Shown: positions 62,801-64,000 of the stretch, piece after piece
Layout: the number at the start of each line of letters is the position of its first letter
Numbering within the stretch: the stretch's first letter is position 1
DNA from: Symbiodinium natans
Lineage: Eukaryota; Sar; Dinophyceae; Suessiales; Symbiodiniaceae
Direction of reading: 5' to 3'
Assembly: GCA_905221605.1 (NCBI GenBank)
Contig: CAJNDS010000025.1
Coordinates: 52,501 to 116,500 of the forward strand
DNA: 64,000 nucleotides
Made by a program: the position numbers and the translations under genes
Notes under the pieces: generated by a model
What the model was told of the DNA's origin: nothing
Seen by the model: the letters and a program-made list of their open reading frames with translations, nothing else
Database searches by the model: none

Positions 62801-64000
62801 GAGCCGAGCGACACCTTCGGCAAGGTTTTGCTGGGGTGCCACGGCCCTGCCCGGGCAGGGGGTGGCGGGTAATCCGGACTGGACAGCAGGCCAACCAGCT
62901 CCCGAAATGTCCTGCAAGCCCACAGGACTCTACAAGAGTCCAGCCGCAACCCTTCCCTTCTTGGAGGCACCCTGAGCAAAAAGAAAATGCCATCTGCCAA
63001 CCCCTGTAGCCTTTGAACCTGTCGGGCGCAATCTCGGCCCGGCGTGTGAGGAGGTCAAAAGCCGGCGGTAGCCCATCGCCGTCTGTGCCGCCCTGCCCAG
63101 GGCTTGGCGTTCCACTTGAGGATGGTTGAGAAATATGAGTCTGAGGTTCAAGACTCATGGGGAAATTGGGGAAGATGCGGGGGGGCCTGCCCACCCGTTC
63201 GTCCGCTCGTTTATTCGCGTGCCCACTCGCCCCTAGGCCCGTCTCCCGGTCCGCCCGACCGTCTGCACGTTCGACCACCCTCCCGTCCGCACATGCGCCC
63301 GTCGTACCCGCTACTCAGCTTCGTGTGGTTTTGGGCAAACTCACGCGCTCAGCTTACTGAGCTTCGTGTGCCCAAGCCGTGTCAGAAGAGCCGATACATG
63401 TGCCGGCTTGTTCGCAGCATCCGTTCTCGACATTTTCCGCAGGAATGTTCGGTGGAATATTTGAGAACGGATTTCAAAGATCTTCGGAACGCGAGAGTCT
63501 CTTTCCCGATTCTTAAAAGACGATTTCCAGCCCAAGCCCCACGTAATGGAAATACTCTTCGTGCCTCCTCCCTGGCCTCAAAAAAATCTGAAAAGATTGT
63601 GGGCCCTGGGAAGGAAGTCTGCCCCCGCGGGATCGGAGATTTGGAGGGAATCCTGGCCCGGACGATATAACGCCGGGACGCTTCGTTTGCAAGGGTAGAA
63701 AAGCCCAAAGTCGTCAATTTACAGAGTATATATTTCTATATATATATATACTACTAAGATACTAATAAGGAAGATCCCAACTCGAAAACCTTTAAGTTGC
63801 AAGAAAGAAGATTCAACCCTCAATTCCAGGTCCCCCCACAAGTTCCATAAGCCTCGGCTCTAAACAGGACACAGAAAAGAGAGAGATAGAGAGAGAAATG
63901 CGATATCGCAAAGTTGTATAATCGAGTCAACTCATGGCAACTCCCCGCTTAGAAAACGATGCTCGCATGGCATATTGGATTTCTCTGAGCGTTTCGCGTG
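59834..64000. other. Right host flank, last part
   Basis: No gene supported. The 1.1-kb minus-strand frame 62136-63278 begins with GTG, overlaps several other frames, has random-looking Ser/Arg/Pro/Cys-rich composition and matches no family. A CCCGTC-rich low-complexity tract occupies about 63180-63300, and a short TA run lies at 63727-63752. Confidence 0.45.

Noticed and set aside
62136-63278. 380-codon minus-strand frame
   Set aside because: It starts with GTG, has random-looking composition, overlaps many other frames and shows no recognisable domain.

Overview
The window looks like a chromosome piece of a unicellular eukaryote, most likely a dinoflagellate of the Symbiodiniaceae type, carrying an integrated DNA-virus-like element. 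The host guess rests on four things: TTTAGGG/CCCTAAA telomere-type arrays scattered on both strands, moderately GC-rich DNA with almost no long open frames, short exon-like fragments bounded by GT/AG sites, and a DnaJ-domain protein with an organelle-targeting-like N-terminus. No dinoflagellate spliced-leader relic was seen, so the host call remains inference.

Layout. (1) 1-7817 is host DNA dense in interstitial telomere repeats, with small foldback (MITE-like) elements and no convincing gene. (2) 7818-29438 is a 21.6 kb element bounded by 305-bp terminal inverted repeats that align without gaps and differ at about five positions. Its AT-rich core (about 8.1-26.9 kb) has a compact Polinton/Maverick or Polinton-like-virus gene set: A32-type packaging ATPase, double-jelly-roll major capsid protein, penton-like minor capsid protein, S74-terminated fibre, lipase-like protein, DUF5754-like protein, a 1302-residue polymerase-helicase fusion, a retroviral-type integrase, several zinc-finger proteins and a set of small unknowns. 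All the listed core frames look intact. (3) Between the core and the right repeat, still inside the element, is a GC-rich gene (27350-28878). It encodes tandem ubiquitin-like folds ending in a di-glycine motif, and it is interrupted by a 128-bp GT-AG intron made largely of a 21-bp tandem repeat. (4) 29439-64000 is host DNA with isolated exon candidates, foldback elements and microsatellites.

How the genes fit together: the integrase and terminal repeats explain chromosomal insertion. The polymerase-helicase would copy the element. The two capsid proteins and the ATPase would build and fill a virion. The fibre and lipase are plausible attachment and entry factors for a protist host. Most core genes have a TATATA-like box close to the start codon, several have an upstream TCTAAA motif, and gene ends (mostly convergent pairs) carry perfect palindromic hairpins, which suggests the element has its own transcription signals. 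No adenovirus-type maturation protease was recognised. The ubiquitin-like cargo gene, together with an OTU-like segment at the front of the polymerase, is the most unusual feature.
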